Assembly: GCA_003313425.1 (NCBI GenBank)
Contig: NHZP01000014.1
Span: forward strand, 992,001-1,056,000
Reading direction: 5' to 3'
Source: Pseudopyrenochaeta lycopersici
Lineage: Eukaryota > Ascomycota > Dothideomycetes > Pleosporales > Pseudopyrenochaetaceae
DNA: 64,000 bases
A model generated the notes under the pieces. The model saw only the letters and a program-made list of their open reading frames with translations, ran no database searches and had not been told where the DNA came from. Shown in pieces: positions 1 through 13,042 of this stretch. Position 1 is the stretch's first letter. Every line of letters begins with the position of its first letter. The translations under genes were made by a program, and so were the position numbers.

Positions 1-2652
1 TATAACTATAACATCTATAATCTTAAACTTATAGTAATTATATAGGTATTTAAGGAATAGGAGCCTAAACTTATAGGCTCTTCTTAACTAATATAGGTAA
101 TAATAGACTATAAGAACCTAGAATAGTTTATAATAACTAAAAAACTTAGCTAACAGTAAGTATAGTAGTCCTTGTTTCTTAGCTAGTTTAACTTTAAGAT
201 TATCTATACCCCTAGGAAAACTAACAGTAAAGCAGACGCTTTAAGCTGTTAACCTTAGAATACCCTAACAGACGCAGAAGACCCTTATTATAGTACACAG
301 GCTGCTATTCTTAGACTCTAAGTGCTCTCCCTAGGCATATAACTAGCAGTTGCAATAGCCTTACGCGCCTTAGCCCTTAGTTAACCTAAGTCCCTAGACT
401 AAATATCCTAGGAACAAGCTAAGGTAGTACAATTTTACTTTACCCGCGCTTGTAAAACAGACTTTCCTATAGAATTTAATAATAATAATAATAATCCTAC
501 GCCTATTAACAGTATAATAGATCCTTCGCTGCCCTGTTACGAGGACAACTATTAGTTAACAGAAGAAATCCTAGACGCCGCGTACGCTGACAACGCTATA
601 GCTAAAAAGGCCTTCGAAGCTATTAATACAGAAACCGCTAAATTACTATTATAGTTTTATAAGAATAGCTACTATTTCTCTACTACAGACCTGTTAAGCA
701 CAGGTAAAGGAGCTTCCTAACGCCTGTGGATAGACAAGACTAGGCTTTACGTGCCTCCTAACCTATAGTTACGCTAACGCATTATAGAGTTATATTATAA
801 CTATTAAATTACTAGTTATAAGGGCCCTCGTAACACGTTCTTCCTTATATACTCGCGGTATTACTAGCTAAAGATATACCTGTTAATTAAACAGTATTAC
901 AACGCGTGCGCTACTTATCGCTAAATAAAAAGCCCTTAGGATAGTAAGTATAGTTACTTACAGCTACTACTAGTACCTTATAGACGCTAGACAGAAATTT
1001 TAGTTAATTTTATTTAAGATTTACCTGCCTCTTAGCTAGATAGCCGTACTTTTAAGAATATCCTTATTATTATAGACCGCCTTATAAAAAGACAGCATTT
1101 TTTCCCTACGTATAGCTATACTACAGCTAAAGCCGCTAGGTACTTTATAGAGGTCTTTAAATTATATAGCATTCCCCTTAGTATTATCTCTAACTGCAGT
1201 TCAAATTTCGTTAGTTAGTTTTAGAGGCGGGTCTGTAAGCGACTGCGTATCCAACAGCGCTTATTAACAGCCTATCACCCTAAATTAGACAGGCAGACTA
1301 AGCAGGTAAATTAAGCCTTAGAAATTTATCTTTATTAGTACATTAACTACGCGTAAACTAACTAGGCTGCCTAGCTTTACGTCGCTAAGTTTCAGGCTAA
1401 TAATACAGTTAACGCCTCTACAGGCATAACACTATTCTTTACAGATCTTAGATATCACCCTTGCAGTAGCATACACCTAGGGGAAAACTGCGATAAAAAG
1501 CTTAGTAGCGCCGTAGCTAGTAATAAAATCTAGGTAGACGAGCTTATAAACACCTACGCGGACCTAGTCGCTTATTTATAAGAACAAATACTATAGGCTT
1601 AATAAGAATAAGCTTACTACGCTAACACCTCTTACTAATTAATACTAAAGTACGCTATTAGAGACTAAGTTATAGTTAACATAATTAATTAGTCTACTAA
1701 ACAGGAATTAAAGAAGCTAGACCTTAAGTAGGCAGGGCCTTACAGCGTTATAAGAGTCGTGCATAATAGCTAGGCGTATTAATTAGACCTTCTACTAGAC
1801 ATGTTAGGCAGCAGAGTTTTTCCTATGTTTTACCCTAAGCTTCTTTAGCCTGCGCCCTTAAAAGGGCTTCTAGATTAAGCGCTAGCTTAGCTAGTAGCTG
1901 TTAAGGTAATTAATCCTAATAGTAAGGTTTAAGATAAGTAGCTTATTAATAATTTTCTTAATTACTAGTAAACTAGCGTTAAAGGCCGCCAAAAGCGCGA
2001 GTGGCAGTACCTAATTAAATAGACTGGATACCTGAAACCTACCTGGCACCCAGCGACTGAGTACCCTAACAACTACGACGCTTATCTGTTTTATTAGCGA
2101 CAGCCTAATAAGCCTAAGCCACCTACTTATCGCATGCCTCCAAATTAGTCACCACTCAACAAGGATAAGCTAGCTGCAGAAGAGTATCTTAGCGGCGACG
2201 AAGGTATCTAAAAAGTTTTACTTAAGTTAGCGCGCCTTAATTTACCTCAATTTGCGCGCCTCCAGCCTCAATTTGCGCGCCTTCAGCCTTAATTCGCGCA
2301 TCTATAGCCTCAAGATTACCCGCCTTCGCCCTCACTCTGCGCAGTACGCCTTGCTTTGCGCGCCACGTCTAGGGACCTTGTAACTAAATAAAAATTACAA
2401 AGGTTACTCCTATATATATTGTACGAAGGTCTTTAGGTTCTGTTTTTGCGTTGCAGGGTAGAAGTGTTAGAAAATACCTTAGAGCTTAGCAATTTTATAT
2501 AGGAAACTGTTTAGACATGCGCAGCGCTATATAAAGCCTATTGCTAGATTTACTAAGTTAGAGGGACTTAGTAGTAAATAGTTTTCTTATATTTTATCTT
2601 AAATTTTTGTCTCTTAGTTTAGAGGCCCTTACTATTTTGAAGGGGGGGGTCG
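1..2652 (+). mobile_element. Gypsy (Ty3) chromovirus remnant, 3' half, RIP-damaged
   Basis: The left edge of the window lies inside a Gypsy pol gene. Near 185-240 the translation resembles the RNase H to integrase junction (an FKIIYTPRKTNSKADAL-like stretch). At about 1160-1500 it resembles the integrase core, with a TAYHP motif, and at about 1710-1770 a KLDLKWAGPY-like stretch. At about 1999-2052 a chromodomain is readable (EWQYLIKWTGYLKPTWHPA when TAG is read as damaged TGG). Many TAG and TAA stops sit where TGG, CAG or CAA codons are expected, which is the signature of RIP. A G-rich polypurine tract at 2641-2649 lies just before the LTR. The element cannot be coding. The family assignment rests on motif reading, not on a search. 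Confidence 0.8.
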
Positions 2653-2954
2653 TGTCAGGGTTTAATCCTTTCAGGTTACTAGACGCAGGTGAAAGGGTTT
2701 AATCCTTCCAAGTTACTAGACGCAGGTGAAAGGTAACGATCCTGCCAAGTTACTAGACGCAGGTGAAAGGTAACTGTTACCTCTTACCTTTTACTAAGCT
2801 AGGTAACTGGATCAGGACTAGCCTGCTCTAGCTCATGTATATAGGCAGCACCTCTCCCCCGAAGGTGAGAGGTATCTGCTATTTTGTCCATTTCCTTTTA
2901 AATTGAGTTTCTTTAACTAAGACCGTCCTAACTGTGCGTGTTGACTGCCTTACA
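2653..2954 (+). repeat. 3' LTR of the Gypsy element (putative)
   Basis: The segment starts TGTCAGGG directly after a polypurine tract and ends in TTACA, which fits the TG...CA rule. It is far less AT-rich than its surroundings. It contains three 37-bp tandem units near its start. The mate LTR lies outside the window, so both ends are inferred. Confidence 0.55.
2658..2768 (+). repeat. Three 37-bp tandem repeats inside the LTR
   Basis: Units at 2658-2694, 2695-2731 and 2732-2768 share the core TTACTAGACGCAGGTGAAA and differ mainly in their first 17 bases. They occupy the U3-like start of the LTR, where enhancer repeats are common in retroelements. That role is inference. Confidence 0.85.
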
Positions 2955-3380
2955 GATCTACTAAGTTAGATTCTATACTTAAGGCTATTATTAATAATAT
3001 TATTATAGTAAATGATACTAATAGTGAGTATATTATAGAGTATCTAAATACTCTAAGAATTATTTATTATATTAGTCGTTTAGACTACTATAATAAAGAA
3101 GAAAAACTAGTATTTTTAAGTAAGTAACTTTAAATAACTTTTATATTACTCTTTTACTAACTATATATTTAGAATATATAAAAGAGAATTTTATAGATTT
3201 AGATACTTTCTACTTATTTAAGAAGAAAGATAGTAATCTAAATTCTAATCTTCTAGAAATATTAGATAATTTAACAGATTATCTAATTAATACTAGTATT
3301 TTATTTAAAGACTATAGTAAGTATACTCTTTTAGGTCTACTTTTTATTTTCTAGTTTATATTTTATACTATATACTTATA

Positions 3381-3419
<39 letters not shown>

Positions 3420-3712
3420 TTTAGTAAAATATTTTACTAAGAGTACTTATTATAATTATAAAGAAATAAATCTACGAAAAGCATATAAGAAGTAATATAT
3501 TCTCTTTAGGGAAACTTAATATTTTTAATAACTCTTTTTATGCTTTAGAAGAAAAAGAAGCTTTTAATAATATATATATTAAAGAGAGGGATTTATTTAA
3601 AGAGTATTTAGAATCTCCTTTAGGAGAAATAGACTTTTTAAACTCTATTGTAGATAGTTACTAGCTAAATTAGTTAGTTTAAACCTTTTAATTCTATATA
3701 ATATACTTTATA
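2955..3712 (+). pseudogene. AT-rich ORF remnant of an unrecognised mobile-element gene
   Basis: Despite very high AT content, long stretches stay open on the + strand: about 2975-3126, then about 3163-3352, then about 3508-3662. The last begins right after a CTTTAG that looks like an intron acceptor. Its C-terminal part reads LGEIDFLNSIVDSY then stop. Related endings occur inside the hAT elements at 3714-4783 and 5287-6310 and in the ORF at 13390-13760. I do not recognise the product. An alternating AT tract (about 3384-3415) separates two open stretches. Confidence 0.4.
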
Positions 3713-3713
3713 T

Positions 3714-4783
3714 CAGTGATGGATATTTACTAGTAATTACTATTTACTTTACTATTTTACTAGTTTACTATTACTATTTTAATAGTAATTACTATTTCAA
3801 AAAATAGTAATTACTATTACTATTTTAATAGTAATTACTATTTCAAAAAATAGTAATTACTATTAATAGTAAAATAGTAAACAAAATAGTAATTACTATT
3901 TGAAAAAAGTAGTAATTACTATAATAGTAATTACTAGTAAACTATAAATAGTAAATAAAAATAAAAATTGGAATACATCTATTATATCTTTCTACTTATT
4001 TAATAGCTTATTATAGTAGGAATATGAACTATCTTTATATATAATATACCGTAAAATTAATTCTATATAACCTTAATAAAACTATAAAAACTACTTAATT
4101 ATTATATTACTACTAAATCTAACTTATTATATTAAGTAAAATCTTAATAATAATATAGCTAAGTCTTAATAAAATACTAGCTATCTATAAAACTATTTTA
4201 AAAGGCTATTTCTTCTAAAGGAGAATCTATAAACTCTTTAAATAAATTTCTTTCTTTTAACTTAATTTTATTAAAAGCTTCTTTTCTTCCTTTAAGTAAG
4301 ATATATTATTAAAATAATTTAAAGTACCTAAGAAAAAGATATTACTCCTAAAGAAATATTTTTTATAAAAAGTAGTATATATACTACTAGTTATTAGCTG
4401 TTTTCTTCGGCTTATCTCTTTATAACTATAATAAGTAGTACTAGTAAAGTACCTAATTAAATCTAGTATATATTAGTATAATATATATAAATATAAAAAT
4501 ATATAAGTAGATAGAAAATAGAATTTTTTTAAATAAACTTCTTTTATATACTAGTTTTAAATAGTACTACTATATCTTAGAAGTTTAAGAGGTAGTATAC
4601 TAACTATAATATAGAGCCTTTTATATATGTTATAAGTTATTCTTTTACTTTTTAAGAAATAGTAATTACTATAATAGTAATTACTATTTAGTAAAATAGT
4701 AAACTAAGGCAAATAGTAAATAGTAAACTAGTAATTACTAGTAATTACTATTTTACTATAATTACTATTTTTGCCCATCACTG
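3714..4783 (-). mobile_element. hAT-type element, copy A (inverted relative to copy B)
   Basis: The element runs from CAGTGATGG to CCCATCACTG and is flanked by a perfect 8-bp duplication CTTTATAT (3706-3713 and 4784-4791), the target length typical of hAT transposons. The subterminal 300 bp at each end are packed with AGTAATTACT palindromes. It is the reverse complement of copy B at 5287-6310 and appears to differ mainly by one extra 46-bp unit near 3790-3860. The interior carries the end of an AT-rich ORF that is broken by stops. It is non-autonomous as it stands. Confidence 0.85.
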
Positions 4784-4861
4784 CTTTATATAGTAGTATT
4801 ATACTATCTAAGGTAGATAAATCTTAATAGAAATACGTAGTTCCTTCTAAATATATATTTT

Positions 4862-4990
4862 TATATTCTTATTTACTAATTAGTAATTACTAATTCTTTT
4901 AAATAGTAATTACTAATTTATTTACTAATTTACTAATTAGTAATTACTAAAAACCAAAAATTAGTAATTACTAGTAAGTACCCATCACTG
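4862..4990. mobile_element. Truncated hAT-type terminus
   Basis: AGTAATTACT-type subterminal repeats end in CCCATCACTG at 4981-4990, the same terminus as the neighbouring hAT elements. No matching left terminus or target duplication is visible, so this is a broken end. Confidence 0.5.
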
Positions 4991-7900
4991 GATTATAGTA
5001 GATACTTAGGTTTAAAACTTACTATAAGTCTTACTTATTAAATAGAAGAGTATAGTAGATAATTAGATAGTAGCTTTAGTAACTTACTTTAATAAGACTT
5101 TAACCCTTATTATCGCGACTAAAGAATTTCTAAAAGAAAGACTAAGCCTAATATTATAGTATAGAGGTATTACTACTTTTAAGTAGTAATATCCTATACT
5201 TAAGGATATAGATACTTATAAGAAGAAGAGGAAAAGGAAGATAGAGAGCGTGTTTACTTATCTAGATAAATACTATTAGCACGTACCAGTGATGGGCAAA
5301 AATAGTAATTATAGTAAAATAGTAATTACTAGTAATTACTAGTTTACTATTTACTATTTGCCTTAGTTTACTATTTTACTAAATAGTAATTACTATTATA
5401 GTAATTACTATTTCTTAAAAAGTAAAAGAATAACTTATAACATATATAAAAGGCTCTATATTATAGTTAGTATACTACCTCTTAAACTTCTAAGATATAG
5501 TAGTACTATTTAAAACTAGTATATAAAAGAAGTTTATTTAAAAAAATTCTATTTTCTATCTACTTATATATTTTTATATTTATATATATTATACTAATAT
5601 ATACTAGATTTAATTAGGTACTTTACTAGTACTACTTATTATAGTTATAAAGAGATAAGCCGAAGAAAACAGCTAATAACTAGTAGTATATATACTACTT
5701 TTTATAAAAAATATTTCTTTAGGAGTAATATCTTTTTCTTAGGTACTTTAAATTATTTTAATAATATATCTTACTTAAAGGAAGAAAAGAAGCTTTTAAT
5801 AAAATTAAGTTAAAAGAAAGAAATTTATTTAAAGAGTTTATAGATTCTCCTTTAGAAGAAATAGCCTTTTAAAATAGTTTTATAGATAGCTAGTATTTTA
5901 TTAAGACTTAGCTATATTATTATTAAGATTTTACTTAATATAATAAGTTAGATTTAGTAGTAATATAATAATTAAGTAGTTTTTATAGTTTTATTAAGGT
6001 TATATAGAATTAATTTTACGGTATATTATATATAAAGATAGTTCATATTCCTACTATAATAAGCTATTAAATAAGTAGAAAGATATAATAGATGTATTCC
6101 AATTTTTATTTTTATTTACTATTTATAGTTTACTAGTAATTACTATTATAGTAATTACTACTTTTTTCAAATAGTAATTACTATTTTGTTTACTATTTTA
6201 CTATTAATAGTAATTACTATTTTTTGAAATAGTAATTACTATTAAAATAGTAATAGTAAACTAGTAAAATAGTAAAGTAAATAGTAATTACTAGTAAATA
6301 TCCATCACTGGCACGTACTAAGATAGGTCCTTATTCTATATTCTATTTAAGTAGTATACTTATACTCTAGTATAATAGTAGTCTAATAGTTACTACGTAA
6401 GACCTTACTAGATAACCTTACTCTCTTCCTTAATATAGCTTTTTACTATTAATAATAATCTATAAAGAGGAGATAGGATAGATTTATTAATATTACTAAC
6501 TAAGAAGAAGTATATTAGTAGATAGCTAATATACTTACTTAGATAAAGAAGCATTATAAGGATAGTAACGCTAAGTTACGCAGTATTATTAATAAGTATA
6601 AGATACCTACTTTTAGGATTATAGCTAATAATATAGACACGCGCTCTAGGGAGAGGTATCTTAACTAGATATTCTAGATAGAGGTAATTAAATAGTATAG
6701 AAAGTAATTATATACAGGGACGAAGCTTCCTCTAAATATAACTATTCTACCTAAGTAGCTATAGGAGAATTATTTTAGGTATTATAAGTAGACTAAGTTA
6801 CTTCTTCCTACTACTAGTAATAGTAAGAATAATTCTGCAACTAAGGCTAGCGTCTAGATAACAGCTTTAGTAATAACTGCCTCTAAACGTGCTAGAAGCT
6901 AAAGCCTTACTACTTTATTAAATATTAGAGGGCGCACGTAAGTTATTAAGCCTTCTAGTCTTAGTTACTAACGTATAAGTAAAGAATTTAGAGGTAATAT
7001 CTAGAATAAGCTAGAGAAGCTAGGTAAGCCTTAAATAGATAGGCTATTTATTATAGCTAAAAATATTTAAGAAATCTAGCTAGAAGAATAACGTTTAAGA
7101 GGGAATAGGCGTACTTAATAATAGGTTAAGGTAGTAGAGGCTCTTTAAGAGAAATTCTGTCTTAGGCAGCGTTAGAGATTTCTCTCTATGTAGCCTCTTA
7201 CTCTAGATAAGATTCGCGTAAGAGACTTAGAATTAGTAAAGTAGTTACGCTAAGAGTTAGAAATACTACTAGTAATACTTAATAATAGTATTAACGTTTA
7301 AGACTTAATTAAAGAAGATATCTTACTTAAAACTAGTATTATAGTAAAATTACGTAAGGAATATAACTATATAAATAAATAGTCTACTCTAGTTAAGATA
7401 ACTATATTACTTACGTCTAAAAAGTTAAATAATAGTAAGCGCGTTTAGCTAATTAATACCTAGTATTAAGAGTATATAAATTTTAGCACTTTTAAGGATA
7501 GATAGAGTAGTTAGGTATTTAACTATTATAGGGTGTGCTAGTAATATTATTATTACGTAGCTAGTAAGATAGGCTTACTTACTTAAAGCCTTAGTATTTT
7601 AAATATAGTTTAGCTGCTTAAGATACTATACTATTATTAGGATTAATAGAGTTAGCTTTAATTAGACCTAGTAACTTAAGTTCTGTTCTTAGCTCTGTTT
7701 TAAGGAGACTATACGTATTAAGACCTAAAGAGCTATTATTATTACTTAGTAAAAGTTTAAGTCTAGATTAACTAGGACGAAGTTACTAAAGCTCTTAATT
7801 AGGGAGTATATATCAAAGTATTTAAGAAGTACAGCAGTATTACTTATAATACTTTTAGCTAGATTTTTAAGGATCCTAAGCTAGTCTTAATCCTTAATTA

Positions 7901-9647
7901 GAGTTTTAATATATACTTCTACTACACACAGTTAATTAATAGTAAGAGTAACCTTAGCTAGTATTAGGTAATATATTATTTATTAATATAGCAGCTTATA
8001 CGTAGTAACGTTAAGTATTAGCTGCTGTATACAGTCTTATAAAAAGAGCCTAACTTAATTTCTTACTCTTACTATATAAAATATACTAAGCCTAGGGATA
8101 AGACTTACTTCTATTATATTAACTTAAATATCTCTAAGGCTATATACTTAGGCAGAGGTATAGATATTATCTAAAGAAGCGTCTCTTTTAATAATAAAGA
8201 TAAAGATAACTACACGTAGATACTACGTAGCTTTTATAATATTATCTATAAGTACTAGAACTAGTAAGAAAACTTAAGACTTAAGAACTTTACTAGTTAT
8301 ATTAAGAGATAAGATACTAAGAGGGACTAGCTAGAGAATTATAGTACGAAATTCCCTAACGTTAAATAGTTTAGTTAGCCTTATAAGGCTAGTTATATCT
8401 GTATCTCTAACCCTAGGCTGCCTTATAGATCTACTAGACCTGTAACTAAGTAATAATAAACTATCTTACCTTTGTTTATTAAGGTAGAAGAAAATATAAC
8501 TATAATAGAGATTCCTAAGATAGGCTCCTATTAAGAGCTTACTACTACCTTTTAAAGCTTAACTACTGCGCTAAAGTTACCTTCTAGATACTTAAATTAC
8601 TATAGCAGCGTTAAGTAGGCTTTTCTTAGAGATATTATACTAGTATACTTATTAAATATTACTAAGGCTATAAACTATTAGCTAAGATAGGACTCTTTAC
8701 TAGTCTTAGAGGAACTAATAGACTTATTTATAGATTAGCCTAATCCTAGTTTAATCTATTAATTTATTAAGGATACTAGGAAGGCTTATAGTAAAAATAA
8801 TTAAAGAGTATTAGGTTATCTACTAGTATTATAAGAAGCTTACTTTTAGGGAAGATAGAGACTTTAGCGTACCTAATAAGTTATTCTTCTTAAATAAAGG
8901 TATAAATTTAGCTTAGGAAGCTAAGCAGTAGAAGTATAATAAGTAAGTTAAATAATATACTGCCCTAGATAAAGTTCTTAAAGAGCTTTCTAATAATCCT
9001 AATAGTAAGGCTGCTAAGATACTAGATAGGAAGAAGAAACTAAGGCGTCTATCTATCTAAAGCGTAACTAAGTCTTTACAGACTTTAACTTATACTAGTT
9101 TATAAAGGTTATTATTATAGTAATAGGCGCTAAGTTAATATTTACCTAGTTAGTTACCTATAAGACCTCCTCTTACGCCTTCTTATCTTAGGTAAGCGTA
9201 ACCTAATATAAGCGCGTTAAATCTATATATACTATTATAGACTCCTTATTATAGTAAGAGGATTAAAGAGATTAAGAAGAAGAAGTAAGGGTAATTTAGC
9301 TATACTATTAAGAGCCTAACTAATTAGTAGTTATTAGGTAAGGCTTGATAGACTCTAATTAGCTAAGTACCTCTAAGTTATTTAAGAAATACTAGGATAA
9401 TAGTATACTTGCTAGCGTCTTTAATAGTAAGGTTAAGGCGCGTTTTCTTTTATTTTTTCTACTATCTTTAAGAGATTTAATAATAAAGTGCGAGAGTTTA
9501 TAAAGGAACCTGCATAATTACGAGGACTACTCCTCCTGCAGAAATACAGCTTATACTGCCTTCCCTTTATTTATAGGGTAACAATTTCTTTCTTTCCTTT
9601 CTTTTTTTATGTGTCTTTTCTTAGCTCTCTTCTCCTCCTGCTAATAG
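4991..9647 (+). mobile_element. Outer LTR element, left internal part (RIP-damaged)
   Basis: This is degenerate coding sequence on the + strand, interrupted by hAT copy B at 5287-6310 and full of TAG/TAA stops. A readable block near 8090-8260 (KTYFYYINLNISK, then SVSFNNKDKDNYT) closely matches one in the inner LTR element near 18340-18530, so the two elements are related. The element is cut at 9647 by the inner element and resumes after 20067, where a polypurine tract and a putative LTR follow. The left boundary is not determined. No family could be assigned to the protein. Confidence 0.5.
5287..6310 (+). mobile_element. hAT-type element, copy B
   Basis: The element runs from CAGTGATGGG to CCATCACTG and is flanked by a perfect 8-bp duplication GCACGTAC (5279-5286 and 6311-6318), so it inserted independently of copy A. 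The two copies are near-identical inverted partners separated by about 500 bp. The interior near 5770-5890 encodes an AT-rich ORF end related to the one at 3508-3662, with in-frame stops. The termini carry dense AGTAATTACT palindromes, probably transposase binding sites. Confidence 0.85.
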
Positions 9648-9975
9648 TGTGCCGATGCACTCGGTAACGTAGTTACCGAGGGTATCTCAGCTAGGATTAG
9701 GTAGGCTTGGCCAGGAAATCCGGGTATAAAGGTAGATAGATAGGACCTCCTTAGGAGGCATTAAATCCACTAAGTACTACCTACGCCGTACTGTCAAGTC
9801 CTGCTTCACTAGAGTCTTAATTATTTAATTTATTGTTGCCTATCTACCTTTATCTACCTCGTTACCCGTCCCCGCACCTTACTATCTCAGCTAACACGAG
9901 ATGCTTAGTTACTTCTACTGCGCGCAAGGCTACTATTAAAAGGGAGAAGTTAGCTAAGGCCTCTGTTCCTGCACA
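9648..9975 (+). repeat. 5' LTR of inner retrotransposon
   Basis: Compared base by base with the 3' LTR (19740-20067), it is colinear with no gaps. I count about 31 differences, every one a C/T or G/A transition. Damage is on both copies: the left end of this copy is better preserved, and the right end of the other copy is. Confidence 0.92.
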
Positions 9976-10389
9976 AATTAGCGAAGCCTAAGAGGCTAAA
10001 TTTTATTAACTTCTTAGCGTAACCTTAAGATCCCCTAAGCCGCTGCTATTAGAAAATAATAGAAAGGAGTAAAAACGACCCTAAGACTAATCTAGATAGG
10101 TAATTTTTAAGCTTTAAGTAAGGCTTACCTATAGCCTTTTATTTAAGATACGTATAATAGTATGCATAAAAAGGATATATAGTTAGTTATTAGTTATTAG
10201 CTAGTTATTAGAAAATTAAGTAAGTAAGAAATTAGTTCTTAGACAGGAACTAACAAAGGATTAAAGCCGTTAAGTTTAAGTTTAAGGTATTAAGTATTAA
10301 GGAGAAAAACGCTAAGTCCTATAGATAATTAATTAAATAAAATACAAAACACTTAGTAAACTAAGAATCTAAGTTTAAATGTTAACTAG

Positions 10390-12320
10390 TAAGTTAACCT
10401 ATGAGGAATTTCTATCTAAACTTAGTTACTATAGAGAAACTCTACAAATAGCTATTAAGACATTAGACAAGGAGGAGCACTTGCTAGCTACCCTTACGCT
10501 TACGCCTGAGCGAGCTAGTAATAATAAGATAAAAGACATTAAGACCCTAAGTTAAACAAGAAAAGAACAGATAATAGACATGCTAACTGCCCCGAATATA
10601 AGCAGGAGAAACGTGTTGCTACCTATAAGGTACAGCACTAGCCTAGTGTTTAACAGAACTAACGCGACTAAGTTCCTTAAGAGCTATAATTGCTGCGCGG
10701 AAAACAGAGGTCTTAATTAAGAGGAGAGACTCCGCGTACTTCTTAACTTCTGTAATAATAAATATAGTAACTTTATTAAAAGATCCTTTAAGTTTAAAGG
10801 GAGAGATTAGGAAGGCCTTTAAGAGCTTATTAAGGAATATTAGAAAGATAAGGATAAAAGTACTAAAATAAGAATACGTGCGTACCTTAAGGATTATATT
10901 ACTTAATTAGCGCTGCAGTTCTCTAGCTTACCTAGCTATTACGCTAACTTCCTTATTTATATAGAAGCCTGTATTAAGTTAGGAAATATATCTAAGAAAG
11001 AAAAAGGCTACCTATTCTACTAAGGCCTGCCTACTAAGGATAGAGAAGACGTACTTATTAGGATACCTAACAGCCTAGAAGGAAGGCGTTTAGAAACCTA
11101 CTATATAGAAAGTATCTATAAGTTTATAAGGAAGATATACTAGTAAAAGGAGGAATTAAAGGAGGTAGCTGCTGTAGAATAATAACTGCTTAGTTAATAT
11201 AACACTATCCTGCGTAAAACCTCCTCCTTAGCTTTAGAAGAGGTAATAAAGGTAGTTAAAAAGAAGAAAAGGCCTTAACTACCTAAGGTTAATGATAAAG
11301 TAATAGATCTTGTATAAGCCTTTAAAGACGTTAGAATTAACGTTACTAAGTTAACTAAGGTTATAAACTAAAATAAGGCTATTACAAAAGCCCTCTAGTC
11401 TCCTACAAATTACGCATACTTCCTTAATTATGTAGTATAATAATAAGCACTATTATAACTACGCTAATAGATATATTATAATTAAAATAATAGAAGTTAC
11501 ATAACTAATATACCTCTAAATATTAATTAGAGATAAGGCTCTACGTAGGTATAAGGGCGAGAACGACGCCTTACATATAATATGTGTGGCTTAGTAGCTT
11601 ATTTAGTTTAAGATTATAATGTATACCGCGAACTTATCTTATTAGGCTAGGTATCTACTTTCTTTATAAAGGAAGATAACTGCAGGATCTATTATTTTAG
11701 ACTATTATATAAAAAGCTTAGAGAAATTACTAGGTCTATTCTGCTAAGCTTTTAGCTTAACTAGCTAAAAAAGAAGGTTATAGAATTCTTTAAAGTACCT
11801 AAGGATGTGCTAGACTAGCTAGCTTTAGTAGTAAGACTAGATATGTTTAGAGGAACAGACTTACGCGCAGGGGTAAGGAACCTAGGGCGAAGTTAATAAT
11901 AAGAGAACCTAGCAGCTAACAGCGTTACAGAAATCCTTAGCGCAGGAACTAAGATAGATATAGAAGATAAGTTTCGTAACTTCTAGGAAAATTATATACT
12001 TAACTAGTAATATTACAGCTTAGTTATAAGCCTTAATTATGTAGATAGTAATAATATTATTATAGGGGCGTTTCCTAAGGACCTCCTAGAAACTATAGAA
12101 GTCTGTGTAGCTAGTTAAAAAGTAATACTAAGTAAAGATAAAACTCTAGAATAAGTTTACTAAGGCGAGGTATAAAAGCCTACGCAGCTATAAAAGATTT
12201 TAGCTAGACAACTACTAAGAAACTAAAATAAAGAGCTAAGCTAATTTATAGAGAAAGGGCTAACTGCTTTAGCTACGCCTACTTTAAGATAAAGATACGA
12301 GGGCGACGAGATTATGCATA
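10390..12320 (+). pseudogene. Degenerate gag-like region of inner retrotransposon
   Basis: The + strand translation from about 10390 gives a long, charged, partly open sequence (starting near YEEFLSKLSYYRETLQIAIK) in the position expected of gag, downstream of the 5' LTR. Stops at former TGG/CAG/CAA codons accumulate after about 11150. The assignment as gag is positional. No zinc knuckle or protease was found. The right end is cut by the hAT insertion at 12329. Confidence 0.35.
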
Positions 12321-12828
12321 ATATAGGACAGGGATGCACAAAATTTAGTAATTAGTAAATCTAGTAATTACTTAGTAATTACTAATTTAGTAATTACTAA
12401 TTAGTAAATAGTAATTACTAATTTTTACTTAGTAATTACTAATTACTAATTACTAATTACTAAAGGTATACTTAGTAATTACTAATTACTAATTAGTAAT
12501 TACTAAATTATAAATTAGTAAAGATTTAGTAATCTATATTTTATATTATATAGTTACTAGTAGTAAAATCTAGATTCTTTAACTATTAGAGACTAGAATA
12601 TATTAATAAATTATATATTAAAAAAAAAGTAATTAAATTTAAATAAAAAATCTTTATTAATCTATTAAACTAACTAAATTTATAAAACTAACTAAATAAA
12701 CACTACTATTATATATTAATAATATTTAGACTAAAATATCTTATTATTCTATATATTATAGTATAGTAATATATAATATTATAATTATATAGTATAATAC
12801 TATATTAAATTATCACTACTAGGACTTA

Positions 12829-12900
12829 TATTTCTACTATTTCTACTATTTCTACTATTTCTACTATTTCTACTATTTCTACTATTTCTACTATTTCTAC
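12829..12900. repeat. 9-bp tandem repeat (TATTTCTAC)
   Basis: About eight uninterrupted copies of TATTTCTAC lie inside the hAT transposon. They are followed to about 13040 by low-complexity CTT/TTC-rich sequence. Confidence 0.9.
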
Positions 12901-13042
12901 TAGTATTAGAACTTAAATTAGTACTAGTATTAAAACTAGTTATACTAGTAGTACTTTTATCTTCTATATTAAAATCTTCTTCTATTTCTTCTTCTTCTTC
13001 TTCTATATTTATCCTTTCTTTTTCTTTTTCTTTTCTTTTCTT

